64,000 nucleotides of DNA, from positions 62,001 to 126,000 of the forward strand of contig CACZBK010000001.1 of the NCBI GenBank assembly GCA_902779395.1. Direction: 5' to 3'. The position numbers and the translations under genes were made by a program. Of the stretch, positions 27,604 to 36,482 are shown one piece after another (the first letter of the stretch is position 1; every line of letters starts with the position of its first letter). Under the pieces are notes generated by a model. That model saw only the letters and a list, made by a program, of their open reading frames with translations, did not search any database and had not been told where the DNA came from. The DNA is from an uncultured Lachnospiraceae bacterium. Lineage in GTDB: Bacteria > Bacillota > Clostridia > Lachnospirales > Lachnospiraceae.

Positions 27604-28694
27604 GAAACGTCCTTGAATATGTCCTGCGCGATCAAAAGATCAGGGAAGGATATGTAGAGATATCCGGTCCTTATTCCGGGGAAAACATCAACTATGACGA
27701 TATCTACCGGACATGGCTGAACGAAAAGCAGCTCTGGGATAAAGATTCCGGGAGGATGTACGCTCACTTTATCATAAGCTTCCACAAAGATGAACCGGTA
27801 ACTCCAGCCGACGTGCTGGATATATGCCGTTCACATGCCGATCATTTTTTCTCCGGCCATCAATATGTTATCGGGGTACACCAAGATAAGGATCATCTGC
27901 ATGGCCATATTGTCGTGAACTCCGTATCTTACATAGATGGCCATAAGCTACATCAAACAAAACACGATCTTGAAGAACAGAAGAATTACACCAATAATCT
28001 CTGCCGGGAACGCGGACTGACTGTAGCCGAAAAAGGACGTCATTTTGACGGCTCCCTGATTGAGCAGGGTGAGATAAGCGCATGGAGCAAAGATAAATAT
28101 AACCTTCTTATAAACACCTCCAAAAAGAGCTATGTCGCAGATTGTGCCATAGCTCTAATGGATGTTATCCCCGGCTGTACAGGCAGAGAGGAATTTATAT
28201 CCGGCATGAAAAAACACGGCTGGTCAGTACAGTGGGAGGATAAGCATAAGCACATCATCTTCCGTAATGAAAACGGTGATAAAGTCCGTGACAGCAACAT
28301 AGAAAAGACCTTTGCAGGTATGAAAGTGAACAAGGAGGCACTAACAGATGAATTTACGCGCCAGAATGAACTCCGACACTCAGGACAGGGAGACGATACC
28401 GAACTCAGACAGTACTATGACGAGCTCATGTCAGCCGCTGTCGGATCAGATAATGAAAAAGCAGGCAGAAATAATACAGATGCAGAAAGCCAAGATACAG
28501 ACACTCTCCTCAGAGAAGTCGGAGCTGATATCAGCAATAGCCAAGCTCAGAGCAGAACTGTCATCCGTACAGGATATAAATCTCTCATTGAAAACAAAGA
28601 ACGACAGCTTGAAGAACAACGCAGGACCGCTCTCCAGGAGGGATCAGGAAAAACTGATAGAAGACCTCGCCGGCGTAAGGACCAGTCTCTCTGA
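27552..28694 (+). CDS. Relaxase/mobilization nuclease (MOBP type)
   Basis: A 380-residue relaxase that nicks oriT and carries the strand into the recipient. The metal motif H110-x-D112-x-x-H115-x-H117 (HQDKDHLHGH) is preceded by MYAHFIISFHKDE. The catalytic Tyr is likely Y23 in LEYVL. The C-terminal third is charged and low in hydrophobics; its coding DNA (28348-28694) also encodes the start of the next gene. Confidence 0.9.
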   Translation: MAINKVVNKSTKSHGAMRNVLEYVLRDQKIREGYVEISGPYSGENINYDDIYRTWLNEKQLWDKDSGRMYAHFIISFHKDEPVTPADVLDICRSHADHFFSGHQYVIGVHQDKDHLHGHIVVNSVSYIDGHKLHQTKHDLEEQKNYTNNLCRERGLTVAEKGRHFDGSLIEQGEISAWSKDKYNLLINTSKKSYVADCAIALMDVIPGCTGREEFISGMKKHGWSVQWEDKHKHIIFRNENGDKVRDSNIEKTFAGMKVNKEALTDEFTRQNELRHSGQGDDTELRQYYDELMSAAVGSDNEKAGRNNTDAESQDTDTLLREVGADISNSQAQSRTVIRTGYKSLIENKERQLEEQRRTALQEGSGKTDRRPRRRKDQSL

Positions 28695-29277
28695 CGCCAT
28701 AAAAGCCCGTGATACAGCCGTCCAAAAGAACCGTGAGCTGCTGTTGACCGCAAAATCCAGCCGTAAGACCGCATGGGAAATGCTTGCCGGCACTCTCTTG
28801 TGCTGTCTTATAGCATATCAGGCATTTTTGTATGATGTGTGGTATTTTGCAGCGTGTCCGATCGTTTGGATCTGCGAAAAGCTGTCTGAATATGCATTAT
28901 GGATGTCAGCGCCGTATTACACAAAAACCGTAAACGGAACAGAAACCCTCTATGCTTTTTCCGGAGGATCAGCGTGGATTCTGCGGATCCTGAGCCTGCT
29001 CCTCATCTTTGCCGGTATTACCTGCATTTGCTACGTTATCTATCGCATGGTTTTATACTACAGGAAACGCTGGTGCAACCTCTCCCTGAAGGTATTGCTC
29101 CTCTCTCTGGCTGTCGTTATCGTGTTTGGAGAACTGATCCACGAATATGTGAACATCAACCTGCTTCTGCTGCTTTTGGTCACTCAGGCCGGCTATCTCG
29201 GTGTCCTTATATACCTTGACGGATACTATGAGAGCCGGTGCCGATCCGATGCCTGGGAGAAGATACAAAAGCAATAA
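28348..29277 (+). CDS. Coiled-coil membrane protein (DUF6040-like) overlapping the relaxase gene
   Basis: A 309-residue protein: coiled coil (about 30-135), then five or so membrane helices (about 145-165, 210-228, 245-262, 268-290). It starts at ATG 28348 with SD aaggagg, 347 bases inside the relaxase gene in a different frame. The pattern resembles DUF6040 proteins found downstream of relaxases in Clostridial IMEs. It may be a membrane docking or exclusion factor for mobilization; the role is unproven. Confidence 0.75.
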   Translation: MNLRARMNSDTQDRETIPNSDSTMTSSCQPLSDQIMKKQAEIIQMQKAKIQTLSSEKSELISAIAKLRAELSSVQDINLSLKTKNDSLKNNAGPLSRRDQEKLIEDLAGVRTSLSDAIKARDTAVQKNRELLLTAKSSRKTAWEMLAGTLLCCLIAYQAFLYDVWYFAACPIVWICEKLSEYALWMSAPYYTKTVNGTETLYAFSGGSAWILRILSLLLIFAGITCICYVIYRMVLYYRKRWCNLSLKVLLLSLAVVIVFGELIHEYVNINLLLLLLVTQAGYLGVLIYLDGYYESRCRSDAWEKIQKQ

Positions 29278-29349
29278 GACTGATAAAGCGGTGATGCGGT
29301 TTATAATGCCGCTCACCGCTTATAATACCTGTATCCGCCTTCCCCTCCG

Positions 29350-29519
29350 TCAAACCAATCCGAATCGAGAATATCCCGTACATAAAGGTCGCCTTCACTC
29401 TATGTAGAACTGTTTCCTGATCCCTGTGTTTGATTGCATCATCAAGGTATTCCCCAACATCTATCAGACATGGTTCATCTCCATCAAAGGGACCTGTCGC
29501 TTTATTAAAATCACGAGTT
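29350..29519 (-). pseudogene. Possible gene fragment
   Basis: The minus strand reads an open, protein-like stretch (TRDFNKATGPFDGDEP, then LIDVGEYLDDAIKHRDQETV) with no start codon. It is cut off at 29519 where the serpin remnant begins. No family recognised. Low-confidence debris. Confidence 0.25.
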
Positions 29520-29520
29520 A

Positions 29521-29727
29521 AACCCTTCCATCCTTTGCCATGAGGAAGGTGTGACCGGTGCAGCTTACACCGATATGCAATTTGACGGCGCCAGCCTGCC
29601 CGAGAATGAGATTGACTTTACAGCAGACCGTCCGTTTATGTTCATCATTACCGGAGGTGACGGTTCGATCCTCTTCGCCGATACCATCAAGAATATCGAA
29701 AAAAAAATCGGTCGGGATCACTTTTGA
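29521..29727 (+). pseudogene. C-terminal fragment of a serpin
   Basis: An in-frame 68-residue tail without a start. It has the serpin reactive-loop hinge HEEGVTGAAYT, then FTADRPFMFIIT and GSILFADTIKNI, matching the conserved hinge, ADRPF and LF-G block order of bacterial serpins. The main body is absent. It sits in the junk region after the mobilization genes and is followed by a terminator. Confidence 0.7.
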
Positions 29728-29741
29728 TCCCGATCATTTAT
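29712..29741 (+). terminator. Terminator of the lost serpin gene
   Basis: Perfect 9-bp stem tcgggatca/tgatcccga overlapping the serpin stop codon, followed by a T-rich stretch. Confidence 0.65.
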
Positions 29742-29768
29742 TTTTCTATGATCCTTATATAACCAGCC

Positions 29769-31958
29769 CTACGGGGTTATCAGCCACTCCTTCGGTGGAT
29801 GGACAGGCCCTCTTTCCGGATAGTACATCATGATCCTTACCCCCAAACAATCCATATATGTTTTGGGTATAAGCAATTCAGCTCCCTCAAGTATTGCTGA
29901 AGATCCTGTTTGTTTCTCATTTCCGTTTAAATATACAATTGGTTCATTTATAGAAAGCTCCAATGTGTTGCCACGATAACAGATCTTATAGCTGCGCCCG
30001 TCATTTTCGATCACTGCCCCCATCTTTTCACAAGCATCATAGGCATACACATAGAATGTATCATTTCTTTCCGCAAATGGACTAAGAAACGGTCTGAGTG
30101 TATCAGGAATGTTTACTCCGGTGTAATAGTCATCATTCATAAATGAATATTCAACCCCATTCATAACTACCCCCGAAACAGATAACGGATTTATCGTATC
30201 TGCAAGAGACTGCGTATATCTATAGGTGTTTTGTGCAGGGTCTCCCTCTGATAAAAATTTAATCTCCGTCCAATTGCCCGCAAGCTGTTGTAAGGTTATC
30301 AGTTCACCATCCACTTTACGGAAATAGATTTCTACAATCCTATCTCCATATACGGGAGTATCAAAAGTTACTACATAGGTGACCTGAGTTGCACTCAACT
30401 CACATGAACTGATAAAGTAATCGTTATTCTTATACACGGGCAGCGCAGTAGCGGATAGCACCTCAAACGGCTCATCTGTATTAAATCCGACGGAATCCTC
30501 ATCACGATTCTTTAAATGCATCCCACTTACTATACAGAAACAATAATGCGCCATCCCGTTCTTCCATGATCCAACCACTTCAAATATAAGATCCGGTTCC
30601 TCAGGTATTCTTAACTCTCCCGAATCCTTTAAGTATTGCAATTCTTCATAATTAGCCTCATAGCTGTTCTCATCTTCAGCATACATGCTCTTCCAACAGC
30701 GAACATACACTTCATCCGGTTCCTCTTCAAAATCCAACGTCACTACCGAAGTATCATCTGTACGCAGAAAACGGCTCATAGAATCCATCATAAACAGGGG
30801 ATGCGCGCTGTCAGCCTCGATAGCTGTCATTGTTCCATCACTATTTTCATAAGACCACGAATACGTCCCCCTCGTAGAAATACACTCATTTCCAGCATAT
30901 ATGATTTTAAGCTGAGGCGGGTTAGAAAGATTTTTTACTTCTCCTACGCTTACTGAACTCGCACCATCTTCAACATCAAAACCAGCCATGTTTACATCAA
31001 CATCCTCTATATCCATTCCCTTATCTCCGGGGTTAGTAAGAAAGCAAACAGCAATAACTATACATATGCAGACAGTTGCTATTATTATCCATAACGCCGG
31101 TTTCTTATAGTTCAGCACACATTTAATACGCTCCTTCACTCCCGTCTCGCCAAATGCCAGAGGGCATGCTGCGATAATCCTCCTGTGAGCATTACAATCC
31201 AACAGCGCCTGCGAATATGAATTCACATATGCATTATCTTTATCCCGGATAACCTTTTCATCACAGGCAAATTCTATATCCCTGCACAGAAGGATGTATG
31301 CCAGCCAGCATAAAGGATTGAACCAGTATACCGACAGTATGAGAAATCCGAGAGGCTTCCAGAAATGATCTCCTCTCTTCAGATGTGCATTTTCGTGGGC
31401 GATCACATAATCAAGTGTATCCTTATTCATACCGGATGGTATATAAATGACCGGTCTTAAGATTCCGAGTATAAACGGAGATTTTACATCATCACAGGCA
31501 TAAATATTCTCTGAAATCTTTTTAGATGCCCGGACCTTCCGCTTGAGAATGATGAAGCTCGTCAAAGCATAAAGTAGACACACAAACATACCGATACACC
31601 ACACAAGGCTCGCTGTAAAGATTAGTACCTGCATCGGATTTGCACTGTCTCCAACCTGTGGTGCTAAATGCGCTTCCATAACAGGATTCACCGCTGTATC
31701 AACATAGATTATTCCGGAAGTTATATGCGGATGTGCCTCTGTTGCAATAGTTTCCGGTATTACCTCATCACTGGGAATCAAGCTAAAAATACTCTTAAAG
31801 GAAAATGGAACTATCAGCTTAAGCGCAACGACCCCCCACAGAAGACAGACTGACCATTTGGGAGCCTTCTTCAAAAATAATCTGATGATTACAACCGCCA
31901 AAATCAGCCAACTTGCGCTTATCGACATATTCAGAAGTTTTATAAATACTGTTTCCAT
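29769..31958 (-). CDS. BlaR1-like M56 membrane metallopeptidase (module 1)
   Basis: A 729-residue sensor/protease. Four membrane helices lie in residues 1-135 and near 285-310, with the cytoplasmic M56 site H188-E-N-A-H192 between them. No penicillin-binding sensor domain follows. The large extracellular part ends with a region (about 640-720) resembling copper-amine-oxidase N-terminal-like repeats (VYLNGNEKQ...LIPKTYMDCLG). It likely senses an envelope signal and inactivates the adjacent BlaI repressor. Gap to the BlaI gene 1 base. Confidence 0.85.
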   Translation of the reverse strand: METVFIKLLNMSISASWLILAVVIIRLFLKKAPKWSVCLLWGVVALKLIVPFSFKSIFSLIPSDEVIPETIATEAHPHITSGIIYVDTAVNPVMEAHLAPQVGDSANPMQVLIFTASLVWCIGMFVCLLYALTSFIILKRKVRASKKISENIYACDDVKSPFILGILRPVIYIPSGMNKDTLDYVIAHENAHLKRGDHFWKPLGFLILSVYWFNPLCWLAYILLCRDIEFACDEKVIRDKDNAYVNSYSQALLDCNAHRRIIAACPLAFGETGVKERIKCVLNYKKPALWIIIATVCICIVIAVCFLTNPGDKGMDIEDVDVNMAGFDVEDGASSVSVGEVKNLSNPPQLKIIYAGNECISTRGTYSWSYENSDGTMTAIEADSAHPLFMMDSMSRFLRTDDTSVVTLDFEEEPDEVYVRCWKSMYAEDENSYEANYEELQYLKDSGELRIPEEPDLIFEVVGSWKNGMAHYCFCIVSGMHLKNRDEDSVGFNTDEPFEVLSATALPVYKNNDYFISSCELSATQVTYVVTFDTPVYGDRIVEIYFRKVDGELITLQQLAGNWTEIKFLSEGDPAQNTYRYTQSLADTINPLSVSGVVMNGVEYSFMNDDYYTGVNIPDTLRPFLSPFAERNDTFYVYAYDACEKMGAVIENDGRSYKICYRGNTLELSINEPIVYLNGNEKQTGSSAILEGAELLIPKTYMDCLGVRIMMYYPERGPVHPPKEWLITP

Positions 31959-31959
31959 C

Positions 31960-32322
31960 TCATTTCCTCTTTTTATGCTCGTCTATCATCTTCTGAATCT
32001 CGTCGATCTCTTTTTTTGTCAGCTTCTTGCGTGATGTAAAAGCCGCGATGAACGCGGGAAGCGATCCGTCAAAAGTATCCTGTACAAACTGCTCGCTCCT
32101 GCTCGCATTGAACTGTTCCTTTGAAACAACCGAAGTAACAGTACCATTCTCATTCCTGAATAGTCCCTTTTCACACAGTTTTCTTAAAACCGTATATGTG
32201 GTAGATTTCTTCCAATTCAGTTCCATCGCACATATCTCAACCAGTTCTCTTGAAGTCACCGGTTCGCTTTTCCATATAATCTCAGCAAATTCCGCCTGGA
32301 TCTCGCCTAATTCTACTTCCAT
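31960..32322 (-). CDS. BlaI/MecI-family repressor (module 1)
   Basis: A 120-residue winged-helix repressor, usual length. LGEIQAEFAEIIWKSEPVTSREL and KKSTTYTVLRKLCEKGLF are the BlaI recognition region. The C-terminal helices dimerise and are the usual cleavage target of the M56 partner. Co-transcribed with the M56 gene; its operator lies directly upstream. Confidence 0.92.
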   Translation of the reverse strand: MEVELGEIQAEFAEIIWKSEPVTSRELVEICAMELNWKKSTTYTVLRKLCEKGLFRNENGTVTSVVSKEQFNASRSEQFVQDTFDGSLPAFIAAFTSRKKLTKKEIDEIQKMIDEHKKRK

Positions 32323-32351
32323 AGTATTATTCTCCTTTGGTTTATTCGATG

Positions 32352-32381
32352 TAAACTATATTTAGTTTATTCCGAATAAAC
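32352..32381 (-). promoter_or_regulatory. Predicted BlaI operator, module 1
   Basis: Two overlapping dyads: taaactatatttagttta (32352-32369) and gtttattccgaataaac (32365-32381). Half-site GTTTAT/ATAAAC. Located 30-60 bp upstream of the blaI start. Confidence 0.65.
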
Positions 32382-32649
32382 CGTTTTGTCAACTGTTTTT
32401 TGAAATGTCTCCGCCACCTACTGACACAAAAAAGATCAGGCAAGCACCCGATCTCATTTCCAGAAATCCATCTATTCTTTTTCCAGAATGAAAGCAGTCC
32501 ACTGCATTTCAATTCGAACTCCCAGCTTTTCAACAATACATCCTAATTCGTATCTTGGGCACTTTATTATGGAAGGGTCAAGCCATTAAGAAATCCTGAA
32601 ACAGGACAGCTTGAATATGGTCTTTTGGTACGAACAGTAAAAGATACCA

Positions 32650-32781
32650 TTGATAATATTAGGTATTGTTCTCATCTTTTTTTCCGTCGTATCACCGCTT
32701 AATATTTTTGTCGGTGTGATCATCGGACTATTTGTTATATGTTTGGGCATATTGCTGGGAAAGATCAATTATAAGCCATGA
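32650..32781 (+). pseudogene. Small hydrophobic protein fragment
   Basis: A 43-residue all-hydrophobic two-helix frame ending GKINYKP. A stop codon lies just before it; the only start is a TTG without SD. Probably the tail of a lost membrane protein. Confidence 0.3.
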
Positions 32782-32808
32782 CTTTTAAGAGTCGTCGGTC
32801 TTTCCATC

Positions 32809-32850
32809 ACAGTCACTCCTCACTTTTAACTGGGTTTTCAAAGGATTTCT
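32809..32850 (+). repeat. Direct repeat, left copy, flanking module 2
   Basis: A stretch beginning acagtcactcctcactttta is repeated nearly perfectly over about 40 bases at 36341-36384 (substitutions at two positions and a small gap). The pair brackets the lipoprotein remnant and the second BlaI/M56 module. Confidence 0.75.
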
Positions 32851-32929
32851 TGATATAACAAGTCGATCTGGGAGATATTAATAATTTTGTAAGACATACT
32901 GTTTTACTATCCGATGAAAGGAATACAGC

Positions 32930-33403
32930 ATGAAAAAAACTGACCTGATCGTAATCCTTATTTCAGCCGTTTGCCTGTCTGCCTGTGGAAAGAGTATCCC
33001 GGTACAGCCTGTAAGCAGTAATACATATTTAAGTGGCTGTGATCAGACCGATGTCTCAGAAAATGAGTCAAATAACAAACAAGATGCCGAAAATGCGATG
33101 AGTGATCTTGTTTATTATGGATAACCGGCAAAATCGTGGAATAAGGAAGACTGTGTTATAATTACTTTATCTGCTTTTGATAACTTTGAACACATAGACA
33201 GAGTTTGTATCCGCAATTGCAGATATGATCATGAAATTGATCTTCCGATATCGCAGGAAATAAGATATTCGATTGAAGAAGATGGTTCGTATTATGTATA
33301 TGCCATTTCGGATAATGGATCAATTATGGATTTAAGTGATTATATCGACATTGAGCATTCTTATGCTAACGGTACCGGAGATACCGGAATTATTGGATTA
33401 TAA
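32930..33403 (+). pseudogene. Lipoprotein gene with in-frame TAA
   Basis: Starts with a clear lipoprotein signal (lipobox LSAC, near residue 20). Stops at TAA 33122-33124 after 64 codons. The same frame then reads on for 92 codons (WNKEDCVIITLSAF..., then DLPISQEIRYSIEEDGSYYV...) to TAA 33401-33403. One base (TAT to TAA) would explain it. Likely a recent nonsense mutation; the shortened lipoprotein may still be made. The pairing with the BlaI/M56 module suggests it was the sensed or regulated cargo. Confidence 0.65.
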
Positions 33404-33500
33404 TAATAGATATCATAGGAGTTCATCTATTCACATAGATAAATGGAAAAATCGGCGGTCTTCGATTGCCGATTTTTGTTTTATGCCCTTGACATCTTTG

Positions 33501-33540
33501 GTCTATCGCGATAGACTATATCTAGTTTATCACAATAGAC
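33501..33540 (+). promoter_or_regulatory. Predicted BlaI operators, module 2
   Basis: A perfect 16-bp palindrome gtctatcgcgatagac at 33501-33516 is followed by a second dyad agtttatcacaatagact (33523-33540), with half-sites G-T-C/T-T-A-T. They precede SD ggaggg and the blaI start. TTGACA-like and TAGTTT-like boxes lie among them, so repressor would block the promoter. Confidence 0.65.
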
Positions 33541-33555
33541 TGGAGGGAATATAAA

Positions 33556-33924
33556 ATGATCGATGTAGAACTTGGCGCCATACAGGAACGGTTTGCAGAT
33601 CTTGTATGGGCTAACGAACCCATAGCGTCAGGTGAGCTTGTTAAGCTTTGTGAAAAGGAACTGGAATGGAAGAAATCCACTACGTATACCGTTCTGCGCA
33701 AGCTATGTGATAAAGGATTGTTTAAGAATACGGACGGAATAGTCACGTCCCTGATCTCCAAGGATAAATTTTACTCTGCTAAAAGCATGCAGATCGTGGA
33801 AGATTCTTACGCGGGATCGCTGCCCGCTTTTATCGCTGCATTTATCTCTGATAAAAAACTTACGTCTAAGGAAGCTGAAGAAATACAGCAGATGATAGAT
33901 CAGTTTAAGAGGAAGAAAAAATGA
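33556..33924 (+). CDS. BlaI/MecI-family repressor (module 2)
   Basis: A 122-residue paralog of the module-1 repressor with the same blocks: ELGAIQERFADLVWANEPI and KKSTTYTVLRKLCDKGLF. Its stop overlaps the M56 start (ATGA at 33921). Oriented opposite to module 1. Confidence 0.92.
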   Translation: MIDVELGAIQERFADLVWANEPIASGELVKLCEKELEWKKSTTYTVLRKLCDKGLFKNTDGIVTSLISKDKFYSAKSMQIVEDSYAGSLPAFIAAFISDKKLTSKEAEEIQQMIDQFKRKKK

Positions 33925-36320
33925 GTTCTGTATTTCTAAGAATGCTAAATATGAGTCTGGCGGCGGGCTGGCTTATCCTGGCCGTTATCGTACTGCGGCT
34001 TCTTCTAAAGAAAGCCCCTCGGTGGATATCATGTCTGCTCTGGGGTATTGTAGCAGTACGCCTCATACTGCCCTTCTCTGTCGAAAGCATATTGAGCTTA
34101 CTTCCCAGTGGGGAAGTTATCCCTGCTGATATTACAACACAAAGTGAACCTGTTATAGATTCAGGGATATCAGTCATAAACAATGCAGTAAATCCGATCA
34201 TGCAGGCAAATTTTACGCCTGAGATCGGTGACAGTGTCAATCCGCTGCAGGTCGTAGTCGCCGTATCTTCTGTTATATGGATCATCGGCGTAGCATTAAT
34301 GCTCATATATACATTGATAAGTTTTCTTTCTTTGAAAAGGCAGGTAAAAGCATCTGTTCCATTTAAAAAAGGATCACGGATATATCTGTGCGATGAGATA
34401 AGAACACCTTTTATCATAGGCATTATCAGACCGCATATCTATATTCCCTCTTCTTTGGATAATGCTACTGAAAGGTATGTGATAGCGCATGAAAATGCTC
34501 ACCTGAAGAGACATGATCACTGGTGGAAACCTCTTGGCTTTCTGCTCTTATCTGTTTACTGGTTCAATCCTCTGTGCTGGGCAGCATATATCCTGCTGTG
34601 CAGAGACATCGAAGCTGCCTGCGATGAAAAGGTCATCCGGGATAAAAACGAAGACTATCTTACAGCGTACTCCCAGGCATTGCTTGACTGTGCCATACAG
34701 AGAAAGCTTATCTCCGCCTGCCCGCTTGCCTTTGGCGAAACAGGTGTAAAACAACGAATAGAAAATATTCTGAATTATAAAAAACCGGCATTCTGGATCA
34801 TCATAGCAGCCCTGACAATATGCGCCGTTGTTGCTGTATGTTTCTTGACGGATCCGGCTAAGAAAGACGGTGATAACACGAATAATATCGAAGAAGATAT
34901 TGATGATAGATATCTTTCTCATTTATGCCAATCATTAGAGGATTCGTTCAATTCAAATCCCTCATCTTCATGGCCTAAGATGAATGTAGAATATATAAAG
35001 AATGAAAACCTTAAGAAGATAATATGCTCACCTCAGGAAAACCAAACTGAGATAAGCGAAGAAATCTATAGAAAAACAGAAGAAATCATCAAAGCTACAC
35101 TTGGAGTCCGGTCGGATATAGAGGTTGAATTGACCGGATTTAGCATAGTTGAAACAGATACAGAATATGCCGAAGTTCCGGCTGTGAAAACCAGTAAAAG
35201 AATGCTCATGGCAAACGGCATCTTATATGTTGATACCGGCTATGTGTCGGGTATTTTCGGAAGATGCGGTATGTTGGACGGAATTATCACTACTGTCATA
35301 AATGCTGATGAAACTCCAGATCAAGACGGTGAAGCAAATTTTACTGCAGATGGCTGGCAGGTCGGTTTTGAGGAAGATACCATAGATGTTCGTATCGATG
35401 ACGAGTACTGTATCTTTGCGTCACAGGGAAGCAGACTGCTGACTGAAGGGACGATCCCTCAGGGTGTCCTGCAGTTCACAGCTACTGTTCAAGAAGTAAC
35501 AGATGACGGATATATCATCGTAAATACAGATGGCTTCATACCTGCGGAACAGTTTTCCGGCAGGATAAGTACGAGCGAAAGATTTAAGCTGAGCCTTGAA
35601 CACTATGAGCCGGGCATCTATGTTGATACACCGGTTGAAGGAAATATACTGCTCATATCCTGTAAGCCGGATATCGTGGGTGAAGATCCCGGGCTGATCA
35701 CCGGTGTATACAGTATATCTCCCATCGGCTCCAGCCCCATGCAGCCGGCCAAAGGAACCATCCCCCTTGAAGATGAGGAATTATCTGACTGGATATCGGC
35801 AATAGAGCTTCCGAAAGGTTACAGCTTCGGTGAGTTTTCTTATAACATCGGGTACCAGGGAGGTTTTCTTATCCTGCCTCAGTGCTATGAGAAGGTCGCT
35901 GAGAACGGATCCGGAACTCCTGCTCAGTGGTTGTATTCAGGTATGCTCACAAGGATCCCGGCCGACAATCCCCACTTAAATATCACTTACAAAAATGGTT
36001 GTCCCAATTTATCGGGTATCATGCAGGATAACCATACCGATATAAAATATGTAATGGCGCGCGGGACCGATGTTTTTGATACCGCAAAATGGCCTATGAT
36101 CGTATTGAAGGAGACGCATGATCTGTATTCTTCACCACAGGTTTTTGAACTAGAGCAGTCAGGTATCGACACCTCAAAGATCGATATGAACAGTGAATAC
36201 TGGTATTTCTGGTTCGTGAAGGAAGACACTGATACCTATTATATACTAAGCCTTACAGCTAAAGAATTCAGTCGTGAGGAAGCTATTGCGATCGCTGAAA
36301 CCGTCCGTTTTATAGATTAA
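33921..36320 (+). CDS. BlaR1-like M56 membrane metallopeptidase (module 2)
   Basis: A 799-residue paralog of the module-1 sensor. The membrane/M56 half (residues 1-310, HENAH near 190) is clearly alike. The extracellular half differs: a segment (about 320-430) then TADGWQVGF-type beta repeats and a C-terminal domain with DLYSSPQVFELEQSG. So the sensing domain was exchanged while the signalling half was kept. No penicillin-binding motif. Ends 20 bases before the right direct repeat. Confidence 0.85.
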   Translation: MSSVFLRMLNMSLAAGWLILAVIVLRLLLKKAPRWISCLLWGIVAVRLILPFSVESILSLLPSGEVIPADITTQSEPVIDSGISVINNAVNPIMQANFTPEIGDSVNPLQVVVAVSSVIWIIGVALMLIYTLISFLSLKRQVKASVPFKKGSRIYLCDEIRTPFIIGIIRPHIYIPSSLDNATERYVIAHENAHLKRHDHWWKPLGFLLLSVYWFNPLCWAAYILLCRDIEAACDEKVIRDKNEDYLTAYSQALLDCAIQRKLISACPLAFGETGVKQRIENILNYKKPAFWIIIAALTICAVVAVCFLTDPAKKDGDNTNNIEEDIDDRYLSHLCQSLEDSFNSNPSSSWPKMNVEYIKNENLKKIICSPQENQTEISEEIYRKTEEIIKATLGVRSDIEVELTGFSIVETDTEYAEVPAVKTSKRMLMANGILYVDTGYVSGIFGRCGMLDGIITTVINADETPDQDGEANFTADGWQVGFEEDTIDVRIDDEYCIFASQGSRLLTEGTIPQGVLQFTATVQEVTDDGYIIVNTDGFIPAEQFSGRISTSERFKLSLEHYEPGIYVDTPVEGNILLISCKPDIVGEDPGLITGVYSISPIGSSPMQPAKGTIPLEDEELSDWISAIELPKGYSFGEFSYNIGYQGGFLILPQCYEKVAENGSGTPAQWLYSGMLTRIPADNPHLNITYKNGCPNLSGIMQDNHTDIKYVMARGTDVFDTAKWPMIVLKETHDLYSSPQVFELEQSGIDTSKIDMNSEYWYFWFVKEDTDTYYILSLTAKEFSREEAIAIAETVRFID

Positions 36321-36340
36321 AGGCAGATTTTTTGTATTAT

Positions 36341-36384
36341 ACAGTCACTCCTCACTTTTAACCGGGTTTTCAATGGATTCTTTC
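36341..36384 (+). repeat. Direct repeat, right copy, flanking module 2
   Basis: Near-identical to 32809-32850, same orientation; see that entry. It could be the product of the insertion or recombination that placed module 2 here. Confidence 0.75.
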
Positions 36385-36482
36385 TCTAATCTTAAGTTTG
36401 CCAACTCTTTTCGTATATCATGATTCAAAATGAAGAGATCCTTCATTCCTATCAACTAAGCACCTTTCTTCCAGCCAATACG

